DNA from: Propionibacteriaceae bacterium
GTDB lineage: Bacteria; Actinomycetota; Actinomycetes; Propionibacteriales; Propionibacteriaceae
Reading direction: 5' to 3'
NCBI GenBank assembly: GCA_003158895.1
Contig: PMLO01000279.1
Coordinates: 1 to 22,245, forward strand
DNA length: 22,245 bases
Shown: positions 7,240 through 14,722 of the stretch, piece by piece
Numbering within the stretch: position 1 is the first letter of the stretch
How the letters are laid out: each line of letters begins with the position of its first letter
Notes under the pieces: generated by a model
The model's input: only the letters and a program-made list of their open reading frames with translations
Databases searched by the model: none
Told to the model about the DNA's origin: nothing
Translations under genes and position numbers: made by a program

Positions 7240-7974
7240 GTGGGAAAGCTCGATGGCAAGGTCGCGGTGATCACTGGCGCGACAAGTGGGATGGCGTTGG
7301 CCGGTGCGAAGTTGTTTGTTGATGAAGGAGCTCACGTCTTCATCTCGGGCCGACACAAGGACGCCCTGGACGAAGCGGTGAAGCTGATCGGCCGGAACGT
7401 GACCGGCGTGCAGGCCGATTCGGCCGATCTCGATGATCTTGACCGTCTGTTCGAGACGGTCAAGCAGGAGAAGGGCGCGATCGACGTGCTGTGGACGAGT
7501 GCTGGAGGGGGTGAGTCGAGCAGGCTCGGCGAGATCACCGAGGAGCAGTTCGATGCTGCCTTCTCGCTGAACGCGCGCGGCACGCTGTTCACAGTCCAGA
7601 AGGCGCTGCCGCTGTTCAACGACGGAAGCTCGATCCTCATGACCGGGTCGAACGCGTCGCTCCGGGGCTACCCGGACTGGAGCGTGTACGCAGGGAGCAA
7701 GGCCGTGCTGGCCGCCTACGCACGGGTGTGGGTGGCCGAGTTGAGGGACCGGAGGATCCGGGTGAACGTGCTGACCCCCGGCTCGGTCGCCACGCCGATG
7801 ATGGGCGACGTGCTGAGCGCGGAGATGAAGGCGGCGTTCGAGTCCGTGATACCGCGGCGAGAGATGGGCCGCCCTGAGGAGATCGCGGCGGTCGCGTTGT
7901 TCCTCGCCTCGGACGACTCCAGCTACGTCAATGGCATGGAGCTGGTTGCCGACGGGGGCGCCACCGTGATCTGA
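7240..7974 (+). CDS. Short-chain dehydrogenase/reductase (SDR)
   Basis: A 244-residue classical SDR. The nucleotide motif TGATSGMA is at 12-19, where the third Gly of TGxxxGxG is replaced by Ala19. The active site is Asn111, Ser137, Tyr150 and Lys154 (Y-A-G-S-K), and TSAG takes the place of the usual NNAG. The C-terminal segment SSYVNGMELVADGG is standard. It reduces or oxidises a carbonyl/hydroxyl with NAD(P)H; the substrate is unknown. The start is GTG at 7240, two bases after the previous stop, with GGAGGAATGGAG as ribosome-binding site, so it is translationally coupled to copy 1. A strong hairpin follows six bases after the stop and probably ends the operon. Confidence 0.88.
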   Translation: MGKLDGKVAVITGATSGMALAGAKLFVDEGAHVFISGRHKDALDEAVKLIGRNVTGVQADSADLDDLDRLFETVKQEKGAIDVLWTSAGGGESSRLGEITEEQFDAAFSLNARGTLFTVQKALPLFNDGSSILMTGSNASLRGYPDWSVYAGSKAVLAAYARVWVAELRDRRIRVNVLTPGSVATPMMGDVLSAEMKAAFESVIPRREMGRPEEIAAVALFLASDDSSYVNGMELVADGGATVI

Positions 7975-7979
7975 CCGCC

Positions 7980-8012
7980 GCGTGCGGGCGGTGGTCATCA
8001 CCGCCCGCACGC
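7980..8012. terminator. Strong hairpin after the SDR gene
   Basis: Perfect 14-bp arms GCGTGCGGGCGGTG (7980-7993) and complement (7999-8012) enclose a 5-bp loop, directly after the SDR stop and before the azoreductase. There is no T-tract, which is common for actinobacterial terminators. It separates the azoreductase transcript from the upstream pair. Confidence 0.7.
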
Positions 8013-8067
8013 GACATGCCACTTCCAAATGAGTCCCCAAAGAACAACTGAGCAAATAAGGAACCCC

Positions 8068-8724
8068 GTGACCCTCTTCCGCCTTGACGCAAGCATCTTC
8101 CCCGACCAATCCGTGAGCCGCGAGCTCGCCGACATCGTCGAAGCCGAATGGACCGCCGCTCACCCTGACGAGCAGGTGATCCGCCGTCACGTCGGCACAA
8201 GCCCGCTCCCGTCCACCGCGTGGGCGGACGCCGTCGTGGGGCAGCAGGTCCCGCAGGACGCCCGCACCCCTGCGCAACAGGCCGCCGTCGAGCTCGCAAC
8301 CACGCTGGCCGATGAACTGATCGCGGCTGACACCTTCCTGTTCGCGGTGCCGCTCTACAACTACGGCGTCTCGCAGCACGTCAAGACCTGGTTCGACATC
8401 CTGTATACGGACCCCCGCATGAACGAGGGCGGTCCCGAGCTGCGTGGCCGTCCCGCTCTACTGGTCACCGTCTCCGGCGGCAACTACGGGCCCGGATCGC
8501 CGAAGGAGGGATGGGACCACTCCACCTCCTGGCTGCAGCGCATTCTCGTTGACGTCTTTGGGCTCGACCTCACTATCGTCGAACGCCGGTTCACCTTGGT
8601 CGGCGTCAACCCGGCCCTCGACCAGTTCAAGGACATGGCCGACGCGATGCGCGTCGAGGCACTGCGCGCAGCCGAGGTCGAGGGACGCAAGCTTGCTGAA
8701 TCAGACGCCCGCAAGGCGGCCTAA
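8068..8724 (+). CDS. FMN-dependent NADH:azoreductase / flavodoxin-fold quinone reductase
   Basis: A 218-residue flavoprotein of the AzoR/NQO flavodoxin-like fold. The N-terminal FMN phosphate loop follows LFRLDASIFPDQSVSREL. The flavin-contacting motif is VPLYNYGVSQHVKTWFD, and the second flavin loop is TVSGGNYGPGS. Such dimeric cytosolic enzymes make two-electron reductions of quinones, azo and nitro compounds with NAD(P)H. GTG at 8068 is preferred over ATG at 8029: AAGGA precedes it at proper spacing and the conserved fold starts there. It stands behind the hairpin at 7980-8012, so it may have its own promoter. A TetR stump follows 65 bp downstream. Confidence 0.83.
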   Translation: MTLFRLDASIFPDQSVSRELADIVEAEWTAAHPDEQVIRRHVGTSPLPSTAWADAVVGQQVPQDARTPAQQAAVELATTLADELIAADTFLFAVPLYNYGVSQHVKTWFDILYTDPRMNEGGPELRGRPALLVTVSGGNYGPGSPKEGWDHSTSWLQRILVDVFGLDLTIVERRFTLVGVNPALDQFKDMADAMRVEALRAAEVEGRKLAESDARKAA

Positions 8725-8789
8725 GAGTAAGGAGAGCACTGAGAAGCAGCAGGGTGCGCGTTTTCGCGACTCATCCGCATCGAACGTGA

Positions 8790-9083
8790 CCGGCCTGGGA
8801 GAACGACGCCATCGCAGGCCGGTCGCGCGCAGCGCACGAAAGTCTCCTCGACAGCTGCCGTCAAGTCGTCGAGCAGGCGCAGCGCGCCGGACACCTCGAT
8901 CCTGCCGCCGACGCTGCCGTGCTCGGCGGGGTCATCGTCACTACGCACCGCGGGCTCGAGGCGCTCGCGAAGGCCGGAGTAAACGCCGAGACCAGGAACC
9001 GCATCGCCGACGCCACCATCGAAAACCTCGCACTCACGTGGCTGAGCGAGTCGTCGCCCTTGAAGATCGCGGGCAACACGTAG
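8790..9083 (+). pseudogene. TetR regulator C-terminal remnant
   Basis: A 97-codon open frame with no start codon runs from just after a stop at 8787 to TAG 9081-9083. It reads ENDAIAGRSRAAHESLLD, then CRQVVEQAQRAGHLDP and LGGVIVTTHRGLEALAKAG. This looks like the ligand-binding half of a TetR protein: a helix with QAQRAGxLxP, then a short loop and hydrophobic helices. The HTH half is missing. It lies between the azoreductase and F420-reductase-like copy 2, the position a module regulator would occupy. The TetR assignment rests on pattern resemblance, not on an HTH. Confidence 0.55.
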
Positions 9084-9205
9084 CTGACGCCCGTTACCGC
9101 AAAGAACACTATGAAGTAGAGCCGCCCACAGACGACGCCGAACCCGCTGTCTGCCGTCGACACCAAATAGCTGCCCACCTCCAAGATCAAGAAGAAGGAT
9201 CGATT

Positions 9206-9811
9206 ATGAGCACAGACGTCGCGATCATCGGTACCGGGAACGTTGGGGCGGCGCTCGCCCGCACCTTCGCCCGCCATGGGCGACCCGCGGTCATCGCCAA
9301 CACCCGGGGTCCCGACTCGTTCCGCGACCTGGCCCGAGAAGTCGAACCGTGGGTCCGGGCGACCACACTCGACGACGCCCTCGATGCCGATGTGCTGGTG
9401 TTGTCGATACCGTTTCTTGCCACCGAGACACTCGGTGCCCTGAAGCCGTCGTGGCGTGGGCACATCATCGTCGACGCGACCAACGCGTTCCTGGTGCCCA
9501 ATTCCGAGGCCATCCTCGGCGGAAAGTTGTCGACGGAGGTCGTCGCCGACTACTTCCCTGACGCGTCCGTGGTCAAGGCGTTCAACCAGTTGCCGGCGAA
9601 CGTCCTGGAACAGCAGCTTCCTCTGGAACACGGGAAGAAGGTTGTCTTCGTAGCGTCGAATGACGCGACCGCGAGTGCAGTCATCGCACGCCTCGCCGCA
9701 GACATCGGGTTCGCACCGGTGGAGCTCGGGCGAATCGACGAGGGCGGACGGTTGATCCAGGCGCGGAACGCGCTGGTGTTACGGCTGTTCGTTGAACAGC
9801 CCATGTTCTGA
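9206..9811 (+). CDS. F420H2:NADP-oxidoreductase-like NAD(P)-binding protein (copy 2)
   Basis: A 201-residue member of the same Rossmann family, with IIGTGNVGAALARTFARHG at the N terminus and NTRGPDSF after strand 2. The T-R pair there is the usual contact for the NADP 2'-phosphate. VDATNAF and VVKAFNQLP are also present. It diverges clearly from copies 1 and 4 and is nearer to copy 3 at the NADP site. ATG at 9206 follows GAAGAAGGA. It is the last intact gene before the ISL3 stump (46 bp later), so the downstream part of its module may have been lost. Redox partner and substrate unknown. Confidence 0.82.
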   Translation: MSTDVAIIGTGNVGAALARTFARHGRPAVIANTRGPDSFRDLAREVEPWVRATTLDDALDADVLVLSIPFLATETLGALKPSWRGHIIVDATNAFLVPNSEAILGGKLSTEVVADYFPDASVVKAFNQLPANVLEQQLPLEHGKKVVFVASNDATASAVIARLAADIGFAPVELGRIDEGGRLIQARNALVLRLFVEQPMF

Positions 9812-9856
9812 ACCGGACGGTCAGTGCGGCCTGGCAATACCGGACGCGACAGCTCG

Positions 9857-10189
9857 GGTGTCTACGAACGCATGATCGCGGCCTACCGGCACCCGGACCG
9901 CACCCGCGGACGCGACCTCATGGCGCAACTCATCGACTCGGTCAGCCACGACGTTCCTGCCGCGCTGAGCGAGATCACCAGGCCCGGGCGGACCTTGAAA
10001 CGCCGAGCCGCCGACGTCTTGGCCCACTTCGATCGTCCCGGCACCAGCAATGGGCCAACCGAAGCGATCTGCCTCGAACACCTTCGCGGCTCCGCCCTCG
10101 GGTTCCGCAACCTCCCCAACTACATCGCCAGATCACTGCTGGAGTCCGGCGGCTTCAGACCCCAACTACACCGTCAATTGTGATGAGCC
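9857..10189 (+). pseudogene. ISL3-family transposase C-terminal stump with one IS end
   Basis: From codon SGVYERMIAAYRHPDR to the stop at 10183 the frame matches the end of an actinobacterial ISL3 transposase, including RGSALGFRN and the terminal SLLESGGFRPQ. At 10064-10072 the expected T-E-A-I-N-G-R-L reads T-E-A-I-C-L, two residues short, next to the last catalytic Glu. The N-terminal two thirds and the left end are absent. GATGAGCC at 10182-10189 (complement GGCTCATC) is probably the surviving right inverted-repeat end. It is inactive. Confidence 0.85.
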
Positions 10190-10384
10190 GGCAATCCTCT
10201 CCCTCCCTGTGCTCGCCCCAGAGAAGGGTTTTGTGTCAACGCCCTAGTATGGGGGGCGTGGCGCTAAGCGCTGTTTGCGCGCGGCGTTCAGTTCCTCATG
10301 CTCGGTGCCATCTGCCCAACTTTTCTTAAATGACGTGTGCGATTAATTCGCTCGGCGTGGCGTTCGGCTGGGCTTCAAAGAATT

Positions 10385-10975
10385 TCAGCGGCGGGCCCGA
10401 GGGCGTCCCTGACTGACGCCACTGCCTGCTTGGCCAGTCAGGACCGCGCCGGAGATGACACCGACGAGGTGATCGGCGCGTGGCGCGAGCGAGGGCTGGT
10501 CGTAGAGCCACGCAAGTGCCGCGATCAGCGCGAACAGGTCAGTGCCGTCGATGTCGGTCCGCGCTATGCCCGCGGTGTGGGCGCGCTCGAGGGCCCGCGT
10601 GCCTGCGTCGTGCAGCGCGACGCACGAAGCATTGAGTGCGGACTCGGGGTCGTCCATGGCGGCCGTCAGCAGCGCCGCAACACCCCGGTACTCATGGGTG
10701 AGCGCGACGCTGTCGCGCAGCCATGAAGTGAGGGCATCCTCGGGTGTGCTCGACGTTTCGCGGTCGGCTGCCTGTGTGGTCAGCTCGTCGACGTTGGTGC
10801 GGAGCAAGGCCTCGAGCAGCGCCTCTCGCGTCGGGAAGTGACGGTACAGCGTGCCGAGCCCGACATCCGCTTTGCGGGCGACGTCGCGCAGCGACGCCTC
10901 GGCGCCGTGCTCGGTCACGACCTCGCGCCCGACTGCGAGCAGGCGGTCGTAGTTCTTCCTGGCGTCGGCTCGCAC
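10385..10975 (-). CDS. TetR-family transcriptional regulator
   Basis: A 196-residue TetR protein starting VRADARKNYDRLL. Its HTH is near residues 29-52 (ASLRDVARKADVGLGTLYRHF, then PTREALLEAL), with a helical ligand domain of usual length. GTG at 10973-10975 is chosen because GGGAG lies about 5 bp upstream and family similarity starts there. A much longer in-frame extension to 11182 would run through the operator and is rejected. A 15-bp perfect inverted repeat lies 17 bp upstream and is the likely autoregulatory operator. Upstream on the same strand is F420-reductase-like copy 3. The family resemblance of regulator and operator to the 3491 module suggests module duplication. Confidence 0.88.
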   Translation of the reverse strand: MRADARKNYDRLLAVGREVVTEHGAEASLRDVARKADVGLGTLYRHFPTREALLEALLRTNVDELTTQAADRETSSTPEDALTSWLRDSVALTHEYRGVAALLTAAMDDPESALNASCVALHDAGTRALERAHTAGIARTDIDGTDLFALIAALAWLYDQPSLAPRADHLVGVISGAVLTGQAGSGVSQGRPRARR

Positions 10976-10991
10976 ATGTCTCCCGGTTTGG

Positions 10992-11034
10992 TAAGCGGGG
11001 CAGTGCCCGTATATCCGGCGCACTGCCCCGCTTA
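10992..11034. promoter_or_regulatory. 15-bp perfect inverted repeat, TetR operator candidate
   Basis: The arms TAAGCGGGGCAGTGC (10992-11006) and its complement (11020-11034) flank a 13-bp spacer. On the minus strand the spacer contains TATACG, a plausible -10 for the tetR gene. The half-site word AAGCGGGGC differs by one base from AAGTGGGGC in the operator at 4116-4177. Binding would cover the promoter of tetR. Confidence 0.7.
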
Positions 11035-11088
11035 GGTTATCCCAGCGACGGTAGAAATCGAAACTGGGTGATTGATGACGAAGAGCGG

Positions 11089-11757
11089 TTAACGCCTCGC
11101 GGTGGCGAGTGCCGCGCGGATGGCGTCCGCACCGACCGGCTGGCCCAACTCGTTCGAGTACGGACCGTACGGGGTCCCCCACACCGGCGTGCCCGCCTCC
11201 TGCCGCCAGCTATCGGCCAGCGGTCCTGCGTCTACGACGCCGTACCCGATGGAGTCGAGGAACTCGGTCGCTGCCGCCTTCGCCGCCGCGGAGTCCCCGG
11301 CGATCGGCAGGTAGGAGCGGTCGGGCGCCCCGGCCGGGCGGGCGAGTGAGAGCAGGTGCTTGAAGAAGATGTTGTTGAACGCCTTCACGAGCGTGGCGCC
11401 CGGGAGGTACCGCAGCAGCAGCTCGCTCGAGGTGAGCGACGTGCCGTCGAGCTCGAGGATGTGCCCGTCACGCTCGACGCCGTAGTTGCACGTGTCGATG
11501 ACCGTCTTCCCGGCCAACGCCGCGGCGGGCAAGTTCGGGAAGGCCTTGACCGGCACCGTGACCACGATGAGGTCACCCGCCGCCGCAGCCTCCCTGCTCG
11601 TCGCCGCGGATGCCTGCGGCCCCAGTTCCGCGGCCGTGTCCGCGAGCGTTTCGGGACCGCGTGAGTTGCTGAGCACGACCTGATGCCCAGCCTCGATGGC
11701 CAGCCTCGCGACTGTGATGCCGAGGTTTCCGCTTCCGATGAATCCCACAGTGGTCAT
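11089..11757 (-). CDS. F420H2:NADP-oxidoreductase-like NAD(P)-binding protein (copy 3)
   Basis: A 222-residue protein, the longest of the four paralogues. Nucleotide loop FIGSGNLGITVARLA, NADP-type S-N-S-R-G-P-E, VIDTCNYG, and LVKAFNNIFFKHLL are all present. A C-terminal extension contains EAGTPVWGTPYGPYSNE, absent from copies 1 and 4. The start ATG at 11757 is the only one that includes the first Rossmann strand. It lies downstream of the frameshifted epimerase (70 bp gap) and upstream of tetR 10385, all on the minus strand, so one transcript could span them. F420 dependence is an assumption from the family name. Confidence 0.83.
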   Translation of the reverse strand: MTTVGFIGSGNLGITVARLAIEAGHQVVLSNSRGPETLADTAAELGPQASAATSREAAAAGDLIVVTVPVKAFPNLPAAALAGKTVIDTCNYGVERDGHILELDGTSLTSSELLLRYLPGATLVKAFNNIFFKHLLSLARPAGAPDRSYLPIAGDSAAAKAAATEFLDSIGYGVVDAGPLADSWRQEAGTPVWGTPYGPYSNELGQPVGADAIRAALATARR

Positions 11758-11827
11758 ATTCTCAACGTCCCTTCAGAAGATCCGTACCCTTGTCATGCCG
11801 GATCGGTGGCGATCCGGGGCCCTGCCG

Positions 11828-12762
11828 TCAGCTCGCGGGGAAGTAGTGGCCGTTGTCCAGATCGGCGAGCAGGCCGGGCTGTGCGGGTTCCCAGCCGAGG
11901 GTCCGGCGGGTGATGAGGTTGGACGCCGGGTAGCTCTGCGTGACGACGTTCGCAAGGAACCCGAAGTACCCCGGCACCATCAGTTCGTCTACGGGAATGC
12001 TCACGGCGGGCAGGCCCAGGCGGCTGCCGATGGCCTCGGCGATCTCGCGGAGCGGGATGCCCTCGTCCCCGACCGCGTGCCAGTGTTTGCCGGCCGGGCC
12101 CTTCTCCAGCGCCAGGCGGAACAAGGAGGCGACGTCGCGGATGTGCACGGCGTTCCACAAGTTCGCGCCGTCTCCGGGGTAGCCGGCGAAGCCCTTCTCC
12201 TTCGCGAGCGCGATCAGCGTGGGGAGGAAGCCGGCCCGATCGGACGTGCCGTGCGCGATGTTGGCAAGCCGCACGACCGAGGACCACACTCCCCGCTCGG
12301 CGAGGTCGATGACGGCGGTTTCCACGACGTTGCGAACCCGCAGGGTGCCCTTGGCTCATCGCCGACGGGTAGGGCCGGGTCCTCTTCGGTGGCCGGCCGG
12401 CCCAGCTGCCCAGACGAGCCGATGCTCCCCGCCGCGACCAGCGGCTTCTGAGTTCCCGCGAGTGCCTCGCCGTACGCGAGCATGATGGGGAGCTCCGCGG
12501 CGGACACGGCGTCCATCCCGCCAAACGGAAGCAGGTCCTGCCGGTGCGCGACGTGGATGACGCCGTCGGAGTCCGCGGCCGCCTCCATGAGCCCGTCGAG
12601 ATCCTCGAGGTCGCCGCGGCGCACCTTCGCGCCGAACGCGGACAACGCCGCAGCAGCCATCTCCGACCGGGCGAGGCCGGTGACCTCGTGCCCGGCGGCG
12701 ATGAGCTCCGGGACGATGTACGAACCGGAATGGCCGGTCCCGCCAGTAACAAAAACGCGCAT
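11828..12762 (-). pseudogene. NAD(P)-dependent epimerase/dehydratase-like gene with a frameshift
   Basis: An extended-SDR gene in two frames. The N-terminal part from ATG 12762 has the nucleotide motif TGGTGHSGSYIV and runs to P-V-G-D-E. The rest, from about L-R-V-R-N-V-V-E-T-A, continues in another frame through GFAGYPGDGANLWNAVH, KHWHAVGDEGIPLREIA and the terminal NGHYFPAS. The shift lies in the 11 bases 12344-12354, where one base appears to be missing. The total length of 935 nt is one short of 312 codons, the usual size for this family. It may be a recent mutation, a sequencing error or, less likely, programmed. If intact it would be an atypical SDR acting on a sugar or other NAD(P)-linked substrate. 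Confidence 0.8.
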
Positions 12763-12850
12763 GACTACTCCTCATAAGGTCAGGTGGGCTGCTGTTCTCG
12801 CGCCGTAGATTGACTCACTTGATGCCGCGCGAGAAACGATGTGCGGGTGC

Positions 12851-13474
12851 TCAGGTGGAAAGGTTGACGCCGAGGGAGAAGTTGAAGTTCCCCACGCCGT
12901 GGTTGGCCAGGCTGATCATCACCAGGCCCACTCCTTCCAGCCAGCGGGCCACCTCCAGGCCGCCGGCGTCCAGCGGGCGCAGCCCGAGGCTCTCGATGAA
13001 CGCCGACACGCTTGCCTTCGCGTGCGCGTCGTCGCCCGCGAAGAGCACGTCCAGCGATCCGCCCTGGGCCAGGATGTGGCCGAAGACGGTGTTGAACGCC
13101 TTCACGACGTGCGCGCTCGCCGGGACGGCCTTGGCGATCTCCTGCGCACCGGACGTGCCTTCAGGGGTGACCAGGGCGGTGGCGTCGGCGTTGGAGGTGT
13201 TGGTGATGTCGATGATGACCTTGCCAGCCAGGGCGTCTCCGTACTGGGTGACGATCGGCACGGCGCTGGCGTACGGCACGGCGAGGATGACGAGGTCACC
13301 GGCCGGAGCCGTGCCGAAGGTCCCGGCCGTGGCGCCCCCGCCGAGCGCGGCAGCCAGGTCCTTGGCCTTGGCCGCGTCGCGGCCGATGACCTCGACGGAG
13401 TTGCCGCCCTCGATCGCACGGGCGCCTATGACGCGGGTCATGCCGCCCAGACCGATGATGCTGATGCTGCTCAT
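12851..13474 (-). CDS. F420H2:NADP-oxidoreductase-like NAD(P)-binding protein (copy 4)
   Basis: A 207-residue close paralogue of copy 1 (by eye more than half the residues identical), opening MSSISIIGLGGMTRVIG. The second Gly-loop position usually held by Asn is Gly here. It keeps NSVEVIGRD, DITNTSNADATA, VVKAFNTVF and SVSAFIESLGLRP. The start at 13474 is set by alignment with copy 1; an in-frame extension to 13573 has no similarity. It is transcribed away from the paired palindromes at 13605-13638, but no intact regulator is next to it, unlike the other modules. Probably the surviving enzyme of a broken module. Confidence 0.83.
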   Translation of the reverse strand: MSSISIIGLGGMTRVIGARAIEGGNSVEVIGRDAAKAKDLAAALGGGATAGTFGTAPAGDLVILAVPYASAVPIVTQYGDALAGKVIIDITNTSNADATALVTPEGTSGAQEIAKAVPASAHVVKAFNTVFGHILAQGGSLDVLFAGDDAHAKASVSAFIESLGLRPLDAGGLEVARWLEGVGLVMISLANHGVGNFNFSLGVNLST

Positions 13475-13604
13475 GGTGTGCCTGCTTTTCTCTAGTGTGA
13501 ATCGAACTTTCCGCGGTCGAGGCGGAAGGGCCCCACGGCCGACCATTGACCAGGCGCCGTCGACGAGTGGCACCTCAGGGTCGGACAGTTGAGCGGCGCT
13601 AATA

Positions 13605-13638
13605 GGAGCGCTGCTCCAGTTATACGGGGCGGTGCTCC
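13605..13638. promoter_or_regulatory. Two tandem GGRGC-N3-GCTCC palindromes, operator candidate
   Basis: GGAGC-N3-GCTCC (13605-13617) and GGGGC-N3-GCTCC (13626-13638) are 21 bp apart, two helical turns, with TTATAC between them as a possible -10. This is what cooperative repressor sites over a promoter look like. The leftward gene is F420-reductase-like copy 4 (start 13474); rightward no intact regulator remains. Confidence 0.5.
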
Positions 13639-13767
13639 GTTATGCAAGTCTCGACAAGCTGGCGGCGCGGGCTGCGCGCTCTGCAGTGCCCTGATCCGCG
13701 GGGACACCCGCCTGCACCACGAGGCCGCCCAACTCGAGCCCCGGTTCCATCCCACCGGAGGCACTCA

Positions 13768-13896
13768 ATGTGTGTCAGACTCATCAGACCCGGCAACTTG
13801 GCCCAAGCCACCGCCAGCCACCTCCCGACCCTCCAGAAGCTCGCCAGCGAGGTCGTCCCGGCGCTACGGGAGGCGGGCAGCCGTAGAGCGGGGCCA
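13768..13896 (+). other. Possible C-terminal remnant of a flavin monooxygenase-like protein
   Basis: The frame ahead of the VOC gene reads ...TASHLPTLQKLASEVVPAL, similar in style to the last helix of luciferase-like (LLM) flavin-dependent oxidoreductases, where a helix ends in E-V-x-P-A-L-R. It continues in frame into the VOC gene without a stop. The resemblance is short and may be chance. The rest of 13475-13767 shows only the operator-like palindromes and no recognisable coding. Confidence 0.2.
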
Positions 13897-13917
13897 CAGA
13901 AGGACTGGAGAGAGCCC

Positions 13918-14307
13918 ATGACCCTGCTCGACCACGTCGTCCTGCAAGTCGACGACCTCAACGCCATCGGCGACTGGTACGACCAGGTCGTCAGCCTGGC
14001 CGGGGGGACGCGGGTTTTCGATACGCCGACCCTGATCGGGTACGCCCTACCGGGCCAGCCAGCGCAGCTGTTCTTCTCCCTAGCGACCGACCCCGGTGGT
14101 CGCCAGACCCACCTTGCGCTCAGGGTCGAGGACGAGACGACAGTCCGACGTGGCCACGAGCTCGCCACCGCACTCGGCGGCGAGATCCTCCACGAGCCTC
14201 GGCTGTGGCCGGAGTACGGGCCGGACTACTACGCGGTGTTCATCCGCGACCCGGCCGGAAACAACCTCGAACTCAAGTGCCAAGCCTCAACGGCAAGACC
14301 CTCATAA
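13918..14307 (+). CDS. VOC-family (glyoxalase/bleomycin-resistance fold) protein
   Basis: A 129-residue vicinal-oxygen-chelate protein with two beta-alpha-beta-beta-beta modules. Likely metal ligands are His6 (LLDHVVLQV), His65 (THLALRV) and Glu118 (NNLELKC), the usual H/H/E pattern. The segment FIRDPAGNNLELK is the classic C-terminal signature. VOC proteins act as lyases, isomerases, dioxygenases or thiol transferases, or bind toxic compounds; which applies here is unknown. ATG at 13918 has GGAGAGAG seven bases upstream and fits the family N terminus. It stands alone on the plus strand, next to copy 4, and probably shares the detoxification theme. Confidence 0.78.
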   Translation: MTLLDHVVLQVDDLNAIGDWYDQVVSLAGGTRVFDTPTLIGYALPGQPAQLFFSLATDPGGRQTHLALRVEDETTVRRGHELATALGGEILHEPRLWPEYGPDYYAVFIRDPAGNNLELKCQASTARPS

Positions 14308-14342
14308 TCCAACTGCCCAGACACGACGGATGAACATGCATC

Positions 14343-14364
14343 ATGACCACCATCAGCATCATCG
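14343..14364 (+). pseudogene. Stump of a further F420-reductase-like gene (first seven codons)
   Basis: The 22 bases here encode M-T-T-I-S-I-I and match the first 22 bases of copy 1 (6611-6632) at 21 of 22 positions. The sequence then diverges into unrelated DNA, so the gene was cut just before the nucleotide-binding loop. It marks the right-hand rearrangement boundary of the redox cluster, next to the recombinase-associated block. Confidence 0.6.
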
Positions 14365-14597
14365 CGCGGAGATGCGGGCTGGAAGAGGGTCTGCACCTCG
14401 GCCGCTGACGAGGTTGTCGTCTTCACTGACAAACCTGTCGTTTCCACTGACATCGGGTTGCCGTAGGATCCGCCGGAATTCAGGCGGACACCTCGCCCAG
14501 ATCCTGATCTGGGGTTCGATCCTGTGACCAACGGCTTGTCGTGCGCCGTCGTGGTCTGGGTCGTTGGCGGCCTCGGCGTCTGCGCCGCTCGACACAA

Positions 14598-14613
14598 CTT
14601 AACGGTCGTTAAG
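14598..14613 (-). repeat. Palindrome CTTAACG-N2-CGTTAAG, inverted half-copy of the 46-bp repeat end
   Basis: Read on the minus strand, CTTAACGACCGTTAAG differs by one base from CTTGACGACCGTTAAG at 20097-20112. The next bases (T-T-GTGTC against T-G-GTGTC) continue the match. It shares only the right half of repeat copy B and not its left half. It is a candidate partner site for the recombinase. Confidence 0.45.
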
Positions 14614-14684
14614 CGGCATTCGGACGCTCCGCGCCGACATGCCAACTCCTCTCAAGCCCAGCCCTGTGCGCCTGGAGGGTGACT

Positions 14685-14722
14685 CGTGCAGGCGACTTCG
14701 GACATCCGTGCAGACGACTTCG
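14685..14722 (+). repeat. Two 16-bp direct repeats, 22 bp apart
   Basis: CGTGCAGGCGACTTCG (14685-14700) and CGTGCAGACGACTTCG (14707-14722) match at 15 of 16 positions with a 22-bp period, about two helical turns. Tandem direct repeats close to an integrase gene are typical of arm-type binding sites, though operator repeats are possible. Confidence 0.6.

Noticed and set aside
6922..8379. A 485-codon open frame on the minus strand
   Set aside because: It runs antisense through F420-reductase-like copy 1, the SDR and the azoreductase, all of which have clear families. Its Arg/His-rich translation matches nothing.
10190..10384. Gene or operator between the ISL3 stump and TetR 10385
   Set aside because: Only weak inverted repeats (for example ACGCCC/GGGCGT near 10240) and no supported coding frame were found.
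11034..11182. N-terminal extension of the TetR at 10385 to an upstream start at 11182
   Set aside because: It would translate through the 15-bp operator and add about 70 residues without TetR similarity. The GTG at 10975 has a good ribosome-binding site.
11793..12752. A 319-codon minus-strand frame over the epimerase region
   Set aside because: It is highly Arg/Pro-rich and overlaps both epimerase-coding frames, which carry real motifs.
14500..14530. tRNA-like T-arm (GGGGTTCGATCC), possible tRNA attachment site
   Set aside because: The flanking bases do not form a 5-bp T-stem, and no anticodon or acceptor arms could be found.
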